From NCBI GenBank assembly GCA_002002485.1, contig MQVI01000002.1, positions 62,001 through 126,000 of the forward strand: a stretch of DNA of 64,000 nt, given 5' to 3'. The translations under genes and the position numbers were made by a program. The notes beneath the pieces are model-generated. The model worked only from the letters and a program-made list of their open reading frames with translations. It did not search any database and had not been told where the DNA came from. The stretch comes from Pasteurellaceae bacterium 15-036681 (GTDB lineage Bacteria; Pseudomonadota; Gammaproteobacteria; Enterobacterales; Pasteurellaceae). Below, piece by piece: positions 20,776 to 31,171 of this stretch (position 1 is the stretch's first letter; the number at the start of each line of letters is the position of its first letter).

Positions 20776-22896
20776 ATGATAGAACAAATTCAAACACATT
20801 CTTCTTTTGATGTCACTATCGATGATAACCGTATTGCTGTTGTGCGTATTGATGTTAAAGATGAGCGTTATAACTGGTTATCCGATAATTTTGTGGAAGA
20901 GTTACGAGATGCGATTGGCAGTATTATTTATCAACAAGCACGAGGTGTAATTTTCGTTTCTGGTAAGCCTAAACATTTTATTAAAGGCTATAAACTAGAG
21001 AATTTACGCGCTAAAAATGACGAAGATATTCGCGCATTTTCACGAGAAGCACAGCTTGTTATGCGTGAAATTAATACCTTGAAAATGCCCGTGATCGCTG
21101 TAATTGATGGGGAATGTTATGGTGTTGGTTTAGAGCTTGCTCTGGCTTGTGATTATCGAATTGCGAGCGAGGAGAGCTATACCAAATTTGCAATGCCACA
21201 GGTTCGCTCAGGGATCTTACCTTTTGCGGGAGGAACACAGCGTTTACCTCGTCTCTTAGGCTTGCAAATGGGGACTATTATGCTTGTATCAGGGCAAAAA
21301 ATAGGAGCAGAGCGAGCATTAGAAATTGGGCTAGTCGATAAGTTAATCCCCGCAAGTAATCTGTTTGAAAGTGCTTATAATTTATTGGTAAATAATCAAA
21401 TTCAAAAAATCGATTACAAAAATCCTATTGAGCGTTGTAAGCGTGTGCGTAAACAGGTTGAGGGTAATCTGTTTATTCGCCGTAAATATCTTGATTATAT
21501 TGAGAACCGTATTTGGAATAAATCATTTGGTAACTATCCTGCAGTAACCCAAATTTTAGAAATGCTAAAAGAGCCACATTTCAAGCAAGGTTTAGAATTA
21601 GAGCAACAGAGCTTAGTAGAGTTGCTAAAAACAGAACAGTCGCAAGTATTGATCAATCTTAAACAGACAGAACGCAAGATGAAAGAGCATTATCATTTGC
21701 TTGCTCAAGTGAAGGATGTGCAGCAGGTTAGCGTGCTTGGTAGTGGTTATATGGGGGCAGGGATTGCTTATCTGACGGCAAATCATGCACAGATTCCTGT
21801 GCGGATTAAGGATATTCACCCTTCTGAAATCCAAAAAGCATTACGCACTTGTTATGATTTAATGCAAAAGGCTGTGAAGCGTAAAAGACTTTCGCATGGA
21901 CAGATGATTCAGCGAATGAATCTAATTACAGGTGGGGAGCGTTTAGTTGCAGCACAATCGACAGATTTTGTGATTGAAGCAGTCTATGAAAATCTTGAAT
22001 TAAAGCAAAAAATGGTTATAGAGAGCGAGAATTACTATGCTGCTGATACTATTTTTGCTACAAACACCTCAACTTTCGCCATTAAGGACATTGCTTCAGT
22101 TGCTGAGCGACCAGAAAATGTGATTGGGTTGCATTACTTCAGTCCGGTGACAATGCGCCCTATGGTGGAGATTATTCCACATGAGAATACGAGTAAGAAA
22201 GCGGTTGCAACGGCAATTCATTTTGCAATCCAACAAGGCAAGATCCCGCTTTTAGTGGCAGATAGACAAGGATTCTTTATTAACCGTATTTTGACTCCAT
22301 TCCTCTTGGAAGCTGTGCTATGTGTAGTGGAAGGTGAAGCGATTGAATTTATTGATCGTTCATTGCAAGAGTTTGGCTTTAAGCGTGGGCCACTTGAAAT
22401 GATTGATGATATTGGCTTGGATGTTATTGTTAAATCGAATCCAGCGCTTGTGCTTGAATTAGGTGATCGTTTTAATTTGCCAGAGAAAATTAGCTTATTA
22501 ATGAGCAATGATCGTAAGGGTAGAAAAAATAAACGTGGATTCTACATGTATGACTCCAAAGGTTCGCGATTACAAGAAGATAAAAGTATTTACCAAGTCA
22601 TGGAAACGATAACCAGCAATGATTTAGAGGCAGAGGAAATTGCGCGTCGTTGTATTCTAAGAATGATCAACGAGGCTTGCTGGTGCTTACAGGATAATGT
22701 TATTCGTTCGACTGACGAAGGAAATGTGGCTTCAGTACTTGGTTTTGATTTCCCAGATTTCCGAGGTGGAATCTATGCGTATATTGACAAAATAGGTGCT
22801 AAAGAGATTGTTAGCCAATTGCATAAACATACTCAAATTTACGGTAGCCGCTTTACACCTTGTGATTGGTTGCTAGAAAAAGCGAATAATTCGTAG
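20776..22896 (+). CDS. fadJ: FadJ-like fatty-acid oxidation alpha subunit with altered crotonase site
   Basis: 706 residues, as in FadJ. The N-terminal crotonase domain (1-190) keeps GVGLELALACD but has MPQV for MPEV (catalytic Glu to Gln) and FIKGYK for FIAGAD in the oxyanion loop. The 3-hydroxyacyl-CoA dehydrogenase domain (about 310-700) looks intact: GSGYMGAGIAY nucleotide motif, GLHYFSPVTMRPMVEII with His and Glu, and FFINRI. The hydratase step is doubtful; the dehydrogenase step is plausible. Partner of the adjacent FadI-like protein. Confidence 0.85.
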   Translation: MIEQIQTHSSFDVTIDDNRIAVVRIDVKDERYNWLSDNFVEELRDAIGSIIYQQARGVIFVSGKPKHFIKGYKLENLRAKNDEDIRAFSREAQLVMREINTLKMPVIAVIDGECYGVGLELALACDYRIASEESYTKFAMPQVRSGILPFAGGTQRLPRLLGLQMGTIMLVSGQKIGAERALEIGLVDKLIPASNLFESAYNLLVNNQIQKIDYKNPIERCKRVRKQVEGNLFIRRKYLDYIENRIWNKSFGNYPAVTQILEMLKEPHFKQGLELEQQSLVELLKTEQSQVLINLKQTERKMKEHYHLLAQVKDVQQVSVLGSGYMGAGIAYLTANHAQIPVRIKDIHPSEIQKALRTCYDLMQKAVKRKRLSHGQMIQRMNLITGGERLVAAQSTDFVIEAVYENLELKQKMVIESENYYAADTIFATNTSTFAIKDIASVAERPENVIGLHYFSPVTMRPMVEIIPHENTSKKAVATAIHFAIQQGKIPLLVADRQGFFINRILTPFLLEAVLCVVEGEAIEFIDRSLQEFGFKRGPLEMIDDIGLDVIVKSNPALVLELGDRFNLPEKISLLMSNDRKGRKNKRGFYMYDSKGSRLQEDKSIYQVMETITSNDLEAEEIARRCILRMINEACWCLQDNVIRSTDEGNVASVLGFDFPDFRGGIYAYIDKIGAKEIVSQLHKHTQIYGSRFTPCDWLLEKANNS

Positions 22897-22938
22897 GTAT
22901 AAAAGACTATAAAATCATTTATTTAATCAGGAGCAAAA

Positions 22939-24240
22939 ATGAAATTATCAACGATTGCAGTATCGATTATTGCTGTTGTGGGTGTTATCGCAACAGGTGG
23001 AAGTTGGTACACAGGTAAACAGGTTGAAGAGCGTTATCAATCGTTATTAACTCAAACTAATGATGAACTAAAAGGTTTGAATGAACAAGGGATTCAAGCT
23101 GAAATCGCTGATGTTGCTATTAATCGAGGCTTATTCAGCTCTGATGTAACCTATAAAGTTAAAGTCGTCATAGAAGATAAAAGTTATATCGCTCAGGGGA
23201 ACGATAAATTGTTCCATGGTCCATTCCCTCTTAATCGCTTAGCTAAAGGCAACTTATTGCCAGTACTTGCAAGCATCGATAATAAATTAAGTGCGGTATC
23301 CGATGAGTTAAAAGGCGTATTTAATGGTCAAGGTATATTATCGGGGCAGAGTACTTTTGATTATTCAGGTAATATTGCGGTGGACTACAATATTAATCCT
23401 TGGGCATTACCAGATGGCTCATTGACTGTTGGAGCTATAACTAATAAAGGAAATTATATTCCTAATAAAAAATATCCTTCATTAGGTGAAGGTGATTTTG
23501 ATATAACTGTAAGTACAATCAATTTTGTTGATCCTGATGCGCCTGATACTCAAGCAACTTTTGAAAATATGACTTTAAAAGGCAGCAGTAGTGTTAAAAA
23601 TGAACGCTATTTAAGCGAAGTTAAGATCGGTAGTGATGTTTCACAAGGTTCTAAATCGGTTAGTTATACAGCGAAAGCGGGTAGATTGAATTTTGATTTT
23701 GCAATGGAATCTGATGCTCAGGCATTTAATGATGTGATACCTTACTTCAATGATGCTAATGCGATTGAATCTGAAGCATCTCAGGCAATGCAAACATTAA
23801 TGACTAAAGGTGCAGTCATAAAATTTAAAGATGTTTCACTTACAAATGAAAAAGGCAAAAGTGATTTCAGCTTAATTGCGGATTTAAAACCATTTGATAT
23901 GGCTCAGGTTAAAAGTTTGTCAGACGCAATTTCTTTATTTAAGCAGTCTTCAATGTCATTCAATCTCAATTTAGCTTTTGCTGAGCAGTTATTTTTGGAA
24001 AAAGCCAAGTTAGATGGACTATCTGATGAAGACGCTAAAGAGCAAGCTAAATTAACAATCAAGGAAATGTTAGATAGCGCTTAAGGCAATAACTTTGCTG
24101 AAGTAGGGACAGAAGCTATTAAAACCAAACTCACCATTGATAATGGCAAGGTTCACTTAAATGGCAGTGAAGTTTCAGAAGCTGAAATTCAAGGCGCCTT
24201 ATTTATGTTAATGTTGGGGTTGGGATCTTTGGGAATTTAA
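22939..24240 (+). pseudogene. DUF945 (YdgA-like) protein interrupted by an in-frame stop
   Basis: A DUF945 envelope protein: N-terminal membrane anchor (about residues 5-24), then GLFSSDVTYKVKV and repeated beta-rich segments. The frame stops at TAA 24082-24084 after 381 residues. It then continues open in the same frame for 51 more codons (NFAEVGTEAIKTKLTIDNGK ... SEAEIQGAL) to the stop at 24240. That tail resembles the normal family C-terminus, so a nonsense change is the simplest reading. The truncated product may still be made. Confidence 0.75.
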
Positions 24241-24255
24241 AGGTTATGCCTATCA

Positions 24256-24293
24256 AAAGAGCTAATCACAACATATCTCGTGATTAGCTCTTT
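24256..24293. terminator. Bidirectional terminator
   Basis: A 14-bp perfect stem: 24256-24269 (AAAGAGCTAATCAC) pairs with 24280-24293. It lies between the convergent DUF945 and transferase genes. The A-rich and T-rich ends suit both strands. Confidence 0.8.
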
Positions 24294-24297
24294 AGCT

Positions 24298-25845
24298 TTA
24301 TTGAGAATTATTTTTTACAGGAATAACCACTGCAGGATCAACAATACCATCGAATTTTTCGATAATTTCTTTTTGGCCATAGTCATCTGCATCGCTTTGG
24401 TTACTAAATAAATCCGCTTTTTCATTTAGTTTCGGGTTAGATATTCCCATCCATTTAGCGATACCATCCGTAAAATTCAAGCCTGATTTAAATACCTTAT
24501 ACTCATGTCGCTCAGTATCATCACTGGAGATTTTAAATAGTGGAATATCTAGGTGGAGTTTACTTTTACCACTGCTATTGTGGATGACAATACTATTTTC
24601 ACTAATTTGATGGGCTAAACCATGATCGGCAAAATAGACCATTGAAAATGAACGTTGTGTCTGCTGTTGATGATTAACAAGCTGTTTGTAAAGCTTTTCT
24701 AACACTTCATCTGTTTTTTTGATAGTTGATACATAGCAATTCACATCATGGTATTTCTTGTCGATCTTAGTGTCATCATACACTTTATGATAATCCGTTA
24801 AGCGATCGCAGCTAAGTGGGTGCGATCCATACAGATGCACAACAATAAAACGTTTACCTTGATATGGCTGGCTAATTGTTTTATCAAATAGGGGAAGTAA
24901 CTCAAAATCGCTGATATTTTGACTAAATGAATCCCCACTTTTTAAGAATACTTTTTCATCACTTTTATTGGCTAAAGATGAGACTGGGGTATCAAAGGTG
25001 CCTAGATAGCCTTGATTCGAGAGCCAGTAAGTACGAATCCCTGTAGATTTGATTAAATCAATTAATCCCAACGTGTATTCACCTTCCCAATTCTTGGTAT
25101 CGGGTTTGGTCAGCATTAATTTTAGAGAAGCAATGGTATTTGTTCCTCCAGCGGTTAATCCGTTAATTAACGTTCCTTTTGCATGAGACATAAACGGTGT
25201 ATTGTCTGCAGGGTAGCCATAAGCATTGTGGTAATCTCGGCGTGCACTCTCCCCAATAACTAGTATATAGTCATCATATTTTGAATCAGTCGTGAGCTCT
25301 GATTTACCCCATTGACTTTCAATCGTCATATTATTGAGGCGATCAAGTTCATTTTTTACTTTGACTGTTGAATCATAACTTTCTTGCAAAAATTTGAATG
25401 GTGCACTGGTTACAAAAATACAGAGTAGTGCGACTGTAACAAATGTTTTATTACGATAGAAGCGTAAATCATACATGCGAACGAGTGTATAAAAGAAAGC
25501 CATTGCAAATAGAATGCCAAAACCTGCAGCATAATGTAAAGCAGGAATTTGACTCAAAAATTCTTTTGTCTCACTTAAATCTGTTGCAAATACAGATGCA
25601 ATATACTGATAGGAAGGTGGTCCAAAGGTTAGGCCTGTTGGAGTATAAAATGCATATGCAAAGACAATTGGAAATAGCACAAAATAGAATGCTTTTCTCG
25701 ATGCGCTTAAAAAAAGAATGACCGCGCCTAAGGCGAAGACATCTTTTAGCTCTGGAGTTGGAAAGAAACCAGAACCAACCATCATTAAGTAGCTGATTAA
25801 TAGTGCAAGAGCAATAGCAAGTCCTGCTGGAAGTAATTTTTTCAT
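24298..25845 (-). CDS. LPS phosphoethanolamine transferase, sulfatase superfamily
   Basis: 515 residues. About five N-terminal transmembrane segments (to about residue 160) precede a periplasmic alkaline-phosphatase-like domain: [17 protein letters not shown], nucleophile Thr in [19 protein letters not shown], and the metal motif YFADHG. Such enzymes move phosphoethanolamine from phosphatidylethanolamine to lipid A or core sugars, altering charge and peptide resistance. The acceptor site (EptA, CptA or Lpt type) cannot be decided. It neighbours the sap peptide-resistance locus. Confidence 0.85.
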   Translation of the reverse strand: MKKLLPAGLAIALALLISYLMMVGSGFFPTPELKDVFALGAVILFLSASRKAFYFVLFPIVFAYAFYTPTGLTFGPPSYQYIASVFATDLSETKEFLSQIPALHYAAGFGILFAMAFFYTLVRMYDLRFYRNKTFVTVALLCIFVTSAPFKFLQESYDSTVKVKNELDRLNNMTIESQWGKSELTTDSKYDDYILVIGESARRDYHNAYGYPADNTPFMSHAKGTLINGLTAGGTNTIASLKLMLTKPDTKNWEGEYTLGLIDLIKSTGIRTYWLSNQGYLGTFDTPVSSLANKSDEKVFLKSGDSFSQNISDFELLPLFDKTISQPYQGKRFIVVHLYGSHPLSCDRLTDYHKVYDDTKIDKKYHDVNCYVSTIKKTDEVLEKLYKQLVNHQQQTQRSFSMVYFADHGLAHQISENSIVIHNSSGKSKLHLDIPLFKISSDDTERHEYKVFKSGLNFTDGIAKWMGISNPKLNEKADLFSNQSDADDYGQKEIIEKFDGIVDPAVVIPVKNNSQ

Positions 25846-25978
25846 TCGAATTTCCCTTGGAAAATAGGCGCGGAATTTTACCGAAAAATCATCAACAATT
25901 CTAGATTGAATTTATGTAAACAAAAGTTTCCAAATTGGCAATTTAGGAGTATGATACGAGAAAAAAGAGGAGAACTGT

Positions 25979-27580
25979 ATGCGTTTTGCGATTGAATGTA
26001 TTGAACGAGTTGGAATTGCTCAAGATATTTTAAGCCTATTAGGTGCTCAAGGTATTAATCTTGAAGGGATTGAACTTCAGAAACAAGAGAACAAAGATTT
26101 AGTTTATTTACGCACTGAACAGATAAATTCAGAACAGCAAACAGCGTTAATTAAACAGATTAAGAAAATTGCTAATGTTCAATCGGTAAAAGCGATTCAT
26201 CATCTTCCTCAAGAACGTAAAAATCTTGAACTACAAGCACTGCTAGAGGCATTGCCGAATCCTGTTCTTTCTTTAGATTTAAACGGTAATATCGAGTTTG
26301 CTAATCCTCAGGCTTGTAAACTTTTATTACCAACCTACCGCTTGTCATTACCAAAGAAAAAGCAAGAAAGTATTCAATCTCTTTCTGGTGTGGCATTGAA
26401 CGACATAATTGTAAACCTTAATCGCACAAAATGGTACCACAGCTTTTTAGAGCAAGGTAATACGATACATGCAGATACCTTACAGCCAATTTCTAACCCT
26501 ATCCAATTTAATGATCAAGTTTGGCGTATGGACTTATTGCCGATTGAATTATGGGAATCGGAACAAAATCGCCCATTAGGTTATGTTGTGACGCTTCAGT
26601 CACAGCAGAGTATGCAGATCGATCTCCGCCAATTTATGGCGCACCAAAATAGTGAATTTGATTGCATTATTGGGCGGAGTGCTAAAATGCGTTCAGTGGT
26701 TGAACAAGCGAAAAAATTTGCGGTACTTAATGTACCTTTATTGATTCAAGGTGAAACAGGGACTGGCAAAGATCTGTTTGCAAAGGCATGTCATCAATTT
26801 AGTTTTAGACGTTCTCAGAAATTTATAGCCGTTAATTGTGCTGGCTTGCCAGAAGCTGAGGCTGAACATGAAATGTTCGGTTTTCGTGCGAATGGTCAAG
26901 AAAGTACAGGCTTTTTTGAATATGCAAATGGGGGAACAGTCTTATTAGACTCAATTTCTGAGCTTTCGCTGGACATGCAGGCAAAATTACTGCGTTTTTT
27001 AAATGATGGCTCATTCCGCCGAGTTGGAGAAGACAAAGAGGTTCATGTTGATGTTCGAGTGATCTGCACTTCTCAAAAACCATTGGCACAGCTTGTAGTT
27101 GAAGGAAAGGTGCGTGAAGATCTTTATCATCGTTTAAATGTACTAACTTTGAATCTTCCTCCATTACGTGAGCGTCAAGGAGATATTCCGTTACTTGCTG
27201 AGTTTTTTATTAGCCAAATTAGCCAACAGCTTGGTATTCCAAAACCTCATTATGATGATAGTTTTATTAAAGCACTACTTGGCTATCACTGGTCTGGCAA
27301 TTTACGTGAGCTTTATAATGCGATTTACCGAGCTTGTACCCTTGCAACGCACAATCAGCTATTGGTTGTGGATCTTAATCTGCCTGATGAAGTGCCGAGT
27401 GATTTCAATATTGATCAGCTAGAGGATACTTCATTAGAAGAGTTGGTCAATCGTTTTGAAGCGTCGTTGCTACGTAAATTTTATGCAGAATATCCGAGTA
27501 CACGCAAACTAGCACAGCGTTTAGGAATTTCGCATACCGCAATTGCAAATAAATTACGTGTTTATGGAATTAGCAAATAA
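25979..27580 (+). CDS. tyrR: TyrR-type transcriptional regulator
   Basis: 533 residues. N-terminal ACT domain (1-75: CIERVGIAQDILSLLGAQGINLEGIE), PAS domain (about 85-190), AAA+ domain with Walker A GETGTGKD and GGTVLLDSISELS, and a C-terminal Fis-type helix-turn-helix (STRKLAQRLGISHTAIANKL). The sigma54-contact loop GAFTGA is replaced by GFRANGQESTG, typical of TyrR, which acts on sigma70 promoters. It senses aromatic amino acids. The sapA start codon overlaps its stop by one base. Confidence 0.92.
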   Translation: MRFAIECIERVGIAQDILSLLGAQGINLEGIELQKQENKDLVYLRTEQINSEQQTALIKQIKKIANVQSVKAIHHLPQERKNLELQALLEALPNPVLSLDLNGNIEFANPQACKLLLPTYRLSLPKKKQESIQSLSGVALNDIIVNLNRTKWYHSFLEQGNTIHADTLQPISNPIQFNDQVWRMDLLPIELWESEQNRPLGYVVTLQSQQSMQIDLRQFMAHQNSEFDCIIGRSAKMRSVVEQAKKFAVLNVPLLIQGETGTGKDLFAKACHQFSFRRSQKFIAVNCAGLPEAEAEHEMFGFRANGQESTGFFEYANGGTVLLDSISELSLDMQAKLLRFLNDGSFRRVGEDKEVHVDVRVICTSQKPLAQLVVEGKVREDLYHRLNVLTLNLPPLRERQGDIPLLAEFFISQISQQLGIPKPHYDDSFIKALLGYHWSGNLRELYNAIYRACTLATHNQLLVVDLNLPDEVPSDFNIDQLEDTSLEELVNRFEASLLRKFYAEYPSTRKLAQRLGISHTAIANKLRVYGISK

Positions 27581-29241
27581 TGAGATTGGATAAGTGTGTA
27601 CTACAAGCGATTAGATTTAGCTGTTTTTTTGCAATTTTAAGTGCATCTTCAGTTATATCCGCATCGCCAAGAATTCCTGAGCCATTAATCAAAAATAGTT
27701 TGGTGTATTGTACTAATGGTTCAGGTTTATCATTCAATCCGCAGCGTGCAGACGCTGGGACGAATATGAATGTAGTGACTGAACAAATCTATGACAAATT
27801 AATTGAATTTGATCCGAATACTAACACTTTAAAACCATCATTGGCCTCGAAATTCGAGGTTAGTGATGATGGTTTAACTATTACACTTCATCTCCGTAAA
27901 AACGTTTCATTTCATCACACTCAATGGTTTACGCCAACACGTAAATTTAATGCAGAAGATGTCATTTTTTCGCTAAATAGAGCGATGGGGACATTAAAAG
28001 AGTTAGCAGAAGATGATGCAATTCAATTTGATTATAAGGGCATCGATCGCCAAGTTGCAGAGCGTGCAAATTTCCCTTACTTTGAAAGTATCAATTTGAA
28101 AAGCCGTATTGCTAGCTTATCTTCTCCGTCTAATTATGTTGTAAAAATTAAGTTAGCGAAGCCAGACTCTTCTGTTTTGGCACATTTGGCTAGCCAATAT
28201 GCAGTGATTCTTTCTAAAGAATATGCATTACAACTTAATGCCGATGAAAATATTCGCCAACTAGATTTACTACCGATAGGAACAGGGGTTTATCAGTTAG
28301 ATAATGCTAGATTCAACGATTATGTGCGTTTAATACCAAATACACGCTACTGGGGAAAGAAAGCTAAAATTAGCAATATGCTTGTTGATTTTTCCTCTTC
28401 AGGCACTGGTCGCATGGCGAAATTCCTAAATAGAGAGTGTGATGTGTCGGCTTTTGTGGAGCCAAGTCAAATTGCAGTGGCAAAATCTAATGCCAATTTG
28501 GTTGAGAGCGATGGTGCAAATTTGGCTTTTCTCGCTTTTAATTTTCAGCGTCCGATTGGCAATGATTTACCTTTGCGCCTGAAAATTGCCGAAAGCATTG
28601 ATCGTAAACGGTTAGCTAAAACACTATTTTATGATATGGCTGAGGTTGCTGAAAATGTGTTACCAAAAGCGTTATTTACCGAAACCAACCATGGAAGTTA
28701 TCCTTATCATCAACCTGATGGCAATATGAATGAAGAGGAAAAATCCTTGGTGTTGTGGGTGATTGATGAAAAGCGTGCTTATAACTTACATCCATTGAAA
28801 ATGGCTGAGTTTATCCGTTCTGAATTAGCAAAAGTTGGTTTGAAAATTCAGGTTAGAGAAGTAAGTCGTGCTTATTTAACCCAGCAATTAGAAAAAGGAG
28901 AGGCTGACTATGATCTTATTTTAAGTGGTTGGCTAGCAAATAATTTTGATCCAGATAGTTTTTTATCCCCACTCTTGAGTTGTCAGGCTCAAAATTCGGT
29001 GACCAACTTGTCCAATTGGTGTAGTGATGATTTTGATAAATTACTTGAAATGGCTCGTTTTAGTGAAGATCCAGCTGTACGAACACTATTATATAAACGC
29101 GCACAGCATATTTTGCAATTAGATCTTCCAATCTTACCGCTTGTGAATGTAAAGCGAGTACTACTTGCGCATCCTAGAGTGAAAAATATTTATATTAGCC
29201 CATTTGGTGGTGTGAAACTGGCAAATATTGGGCTAGAGTAG
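27580..29241 (+). CDS. sapA: SapA periplasmic peptide-binding protein
   Basis: 553 residues. Family-5 extracellular solute-binding protein with a signal peptide ending near residue 28 (SSVISASP). It contains VYCTNGSGLSFNPQRADAGTNMNVV and the LEKGEADYDLILSGWLANNFDPDSFLSPLLSC region typical of SapA. It captures antimicrobial peptides and, in Haemophilus, haem, for import. The start overlaps the tyrR stop (TAATG), so the regulator and transporter share a transcript. Confidence 0.92.
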   Translation: MRLDKCVLQAIRFSCFFAILSASSVISASPRIPEPLIKNSLVYCTNGSGLSFNPQRADAGTNMNVVTEQIYDKLIEFDPNTNTLKPSLASKFEVSDDGLTITLHLRKNVSFHHTQWFTPTRKFNAEDVIFSLNRAMGTLKELAEDDAIQFDYKGIDRQVAERANFPYFESINLKSRIASLSSPSNYVVKIKLAKPDSSVLAHLASQYAVILSKEYALQLNADENIRQLDLLPIGTGVYQLDNARFNDYVRLIPNTRYWGKKAKISNMLVDFSSSGTGRMAKFLNRECDVSAFVEPSQIAVAKSNANLVESDGANLAFLAFNFQRPIGNDLPLRLKIAESIDRKRLAKTLFYDMAEVAENVLPKALFTETNHGSYPYHQPDGNMNEEEKSLVLWVIDEKRAYNLHPLKMAEFIRSELAKVGLKIQVREVSRAYLTQQLEKGEADYDLILSGWLANNFDPDSFLSPLLSCQAQNSVTNLSNWCSDDFDKLLEMARFSEDPAVRTLLYKRAQHILQLDLPILPLVNVKRVLLAHPRVKNIYISPFGGVKLANIGLE

Positions 29242-29307
29242 GAAAATCAAAGTATAATACTCGATGGTTTACTAAAATGAAAATTCGACAATCAATTTGG
29301 AATACGT

Positions 29308-30267
29308 ATGTTACTTGCTCTGATTCGTAAAGTTATTTTGATACTGATAACGTTATTGATCCTTTCTTTTATCAGCTACAATATTCTATTACGTGATCCT
29401 TTAAATCAACTAGAAATGGTTGGAATAAAAGGATACTGGCATTATGTGCAGGATCTACTACGCGGAAATCTAGGAGTTAGTTATACAACTGGTGAACCTT
29501 TAGTGACACAGATATTAAGTGTATTTCCTGCAACAATTTCTCTTTGTATTTCTGCTTTGGGAGTGTCGCTTGTATTAGGCATTCCTCTAGGATTTTTTGC
29601 AACCACACAGCAACGAAATATTGTAGGAAAGCTATTATCTACATTAGGTTCACTTAGTCTTGCTATCCCTGTATTTTGGTTAGCCATAGTTTTGCTTGCT
29701 TATGCGTCTATTAATCAGTGGGAAATTGCTGCAGTGGGAGAGATTCATCCTATTTATGACGTTCCTGCGATTACAGGAGTAAAGATTTTAGATATTTTTC
29801 TTTCTGATATGCCTCACAAGCTGAAAATAATGCAAAGCGCTCTGCATCATCTTGCTTTACCTACATTAATTTTGGCTGTTCCTGCTACTTTGGAAACAAT
29901 GCGCTTTACTCAAATGCGAGCACAATATGTACTTAAACAAAATTATGTGAAGGTTGCGTATGTGAGAGGTTGGTCACCTTTAAAAATCTGGTGGGTGCAT
30001 ATTATCCGTAATACATTACCTGCATTAGTCCCAATGATAGCACGTAACGTCACTCTAATTTTTGCATTTGCAATGCTTATTGAAAATGTAGTCAGTTGGG
30101 GAGGGATTGGTCGATGGTTAATAAATGCGTTGAGTATTCAAGATTATAATGCAATTTCAGCTGGAGTAGTGGCAATAGGGTTATTTGTGTTAGGTGTAGA
30201 TCTATTAGCTAAACTAACTATCACATTACTTGATCCATCGCAGAAAAAAGATTGGTATATAAATTAA
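29308..30267 (+). CDS. sapB: SapB permease
   Basis: 319 residues. Inner-membrane permease of the oligopeptide type with an N-terminal signal anchor and five further hydrophobic stretches. The EAA-loop-like region YVRGWSPLKIWWVHIIRNTLPALVPMIAR is near residue 215. Pairs with SapC. Its stop overlaps the sapC start by one base. Confidence 0.9.
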   Translation: MLLALIRKVILILITLLILSFISYNILLRDPLNQLEMVGIKGYWHYVQDLLRGNLGVSYTTGEPLVTQILSVFPATISLCISALGVSLVLGIPLGFFATTQQRNIVGKLLSTLGSLSLAIPVFWLAIVLLAYASINQWEIAAVGEIHPIYDVPAITGVKILDIFLSDMPHKLKIMQSALHHLALPTLILAVPATLETMRFTQMRAQYVLKQNYVKVAYVRGWSPLKIWWVHIIRNTLPALVPMIARNVTLIFAFAMLIENVVSWGGIGRWLINALSIQDYNAISAGVVAIGLFVLGVDLLAKLTITLLDPSQKKDWYIN

Positions 30268-31157
30268 TGTTAATAAATAAAGAACCAGAACAATTTCGAG
30301 AATTCGCCTATTTTAACCAATTTTGGCGAGAGCTACGTAAAGATACTTTTGCATTAGCAAGTGTTTATCTATTTATTGGATTGCTTGTTTTAGTGCTCAT
30401 GGGTAATTTAATTGCGCCATATTCTGCGGATCGCCAATTTGTGGGGGTCGAATTATTGCCTCCGTCGTGGAATGATCATGGTCAAATTAGCCACTTCTTT
30501 GGTACTGATGATCTTGGTCGAGATATTTTTAGTAGAGTACTGTATGGTTTTTATTATACAGTAGGTTCTGCATTTGTCATTACGTTTGCGATCGCTATCA
30601 TCGGTGGAGTGATAAGTATACTTGCTAGTATTAAAAAAAGCAGTTCATTCTTTATTTTAAGCCACTTGTTTGACACTTTCTTATTTATTCCAATTTTATT
30701 AATTGCGATTGTGATTGCAACTTTAATGGAGCCTAGCTTAACTAACGCAATGTTAGCAATTTTTCTCGCTATGTTGCCCCATTTTATCCATAAAATTTAT
30801 CAGACCGCTCAACGAGAATTAAAGCGAGAATATGTTGTTACCTTAAAATTAGATGGAGCAAGGAAGCGTGATTTAATTAGATTGGTTATTTTACCAAATT
30901 TAACCGTAGTGGCTGTCAAAGAGCTTTCTCACGTGTTCGTTATTGCGGTACTAGATATTAGTGCTTTAAGTTTTATTAAACTTGGTGCCAAAAGTCCTAC
31001 TCCTGAGTGGGGAGCCATGATTCGTGATTCTGTCGATTTAATTTATATTGCTCCTTGGTCTGTGGTGTTGCCAGGGATTGCTATTATCTTTGTTATTCTC
31101 ATTATAACAATGTTGGGTAATGGGGTTGTAAGAGTACTTGAGCGTTATCGTTATTAA
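30267..31157 (+). CDS. sapC: SapC permease
   Basis: 296 residues from the ATG at 30267, which overlaps the sapB stop; an in-frame TTG at 30252 is possible but less likely. It carries GTDDLGRDIFSRVLYG, typical of DppC/SapC permeases, and an EAA-loop KLDGARKRDLIRLVILPNL. It forms the second membrane half of the Sap transporter. The SapD gene starts 14 bp later. Confidence 0.9.
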   Translation: MLINKEPEQFREFAYFNQFWRELRKDTFALASVYLFIGLLVLVLMGNLIAPYSADRQFVGVELLPPSWNDHGQISHFFGTDDLGRDIFSRVLYGFYYTVGSAFVITFAIAIIGGVISILASIKKSSSFFILSHLFDTFLFIPILLIAIVIATLMEPSLTNAMLAIFLAMLPHFIHKIYQTAQRELKREYVVTLKLDGARKRDLIRLVILPNLTVVAVKELSHVFVIAVLDISALSFIKLGAKSPTPEWGAMIRDSVDLIYIAPWSVVLPGIAIIFVILIITMLGNGVVRVLERYRY

Positions 31158-31171
31158 GGTGGTTTTAAAAA

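Noticed and set aside
26860-26920. TyrR judged defective for lack of GAFTGA
   Set aside because: TyrR naturally lacks the sigma54-contact loop and regulates sigma70 promoters.
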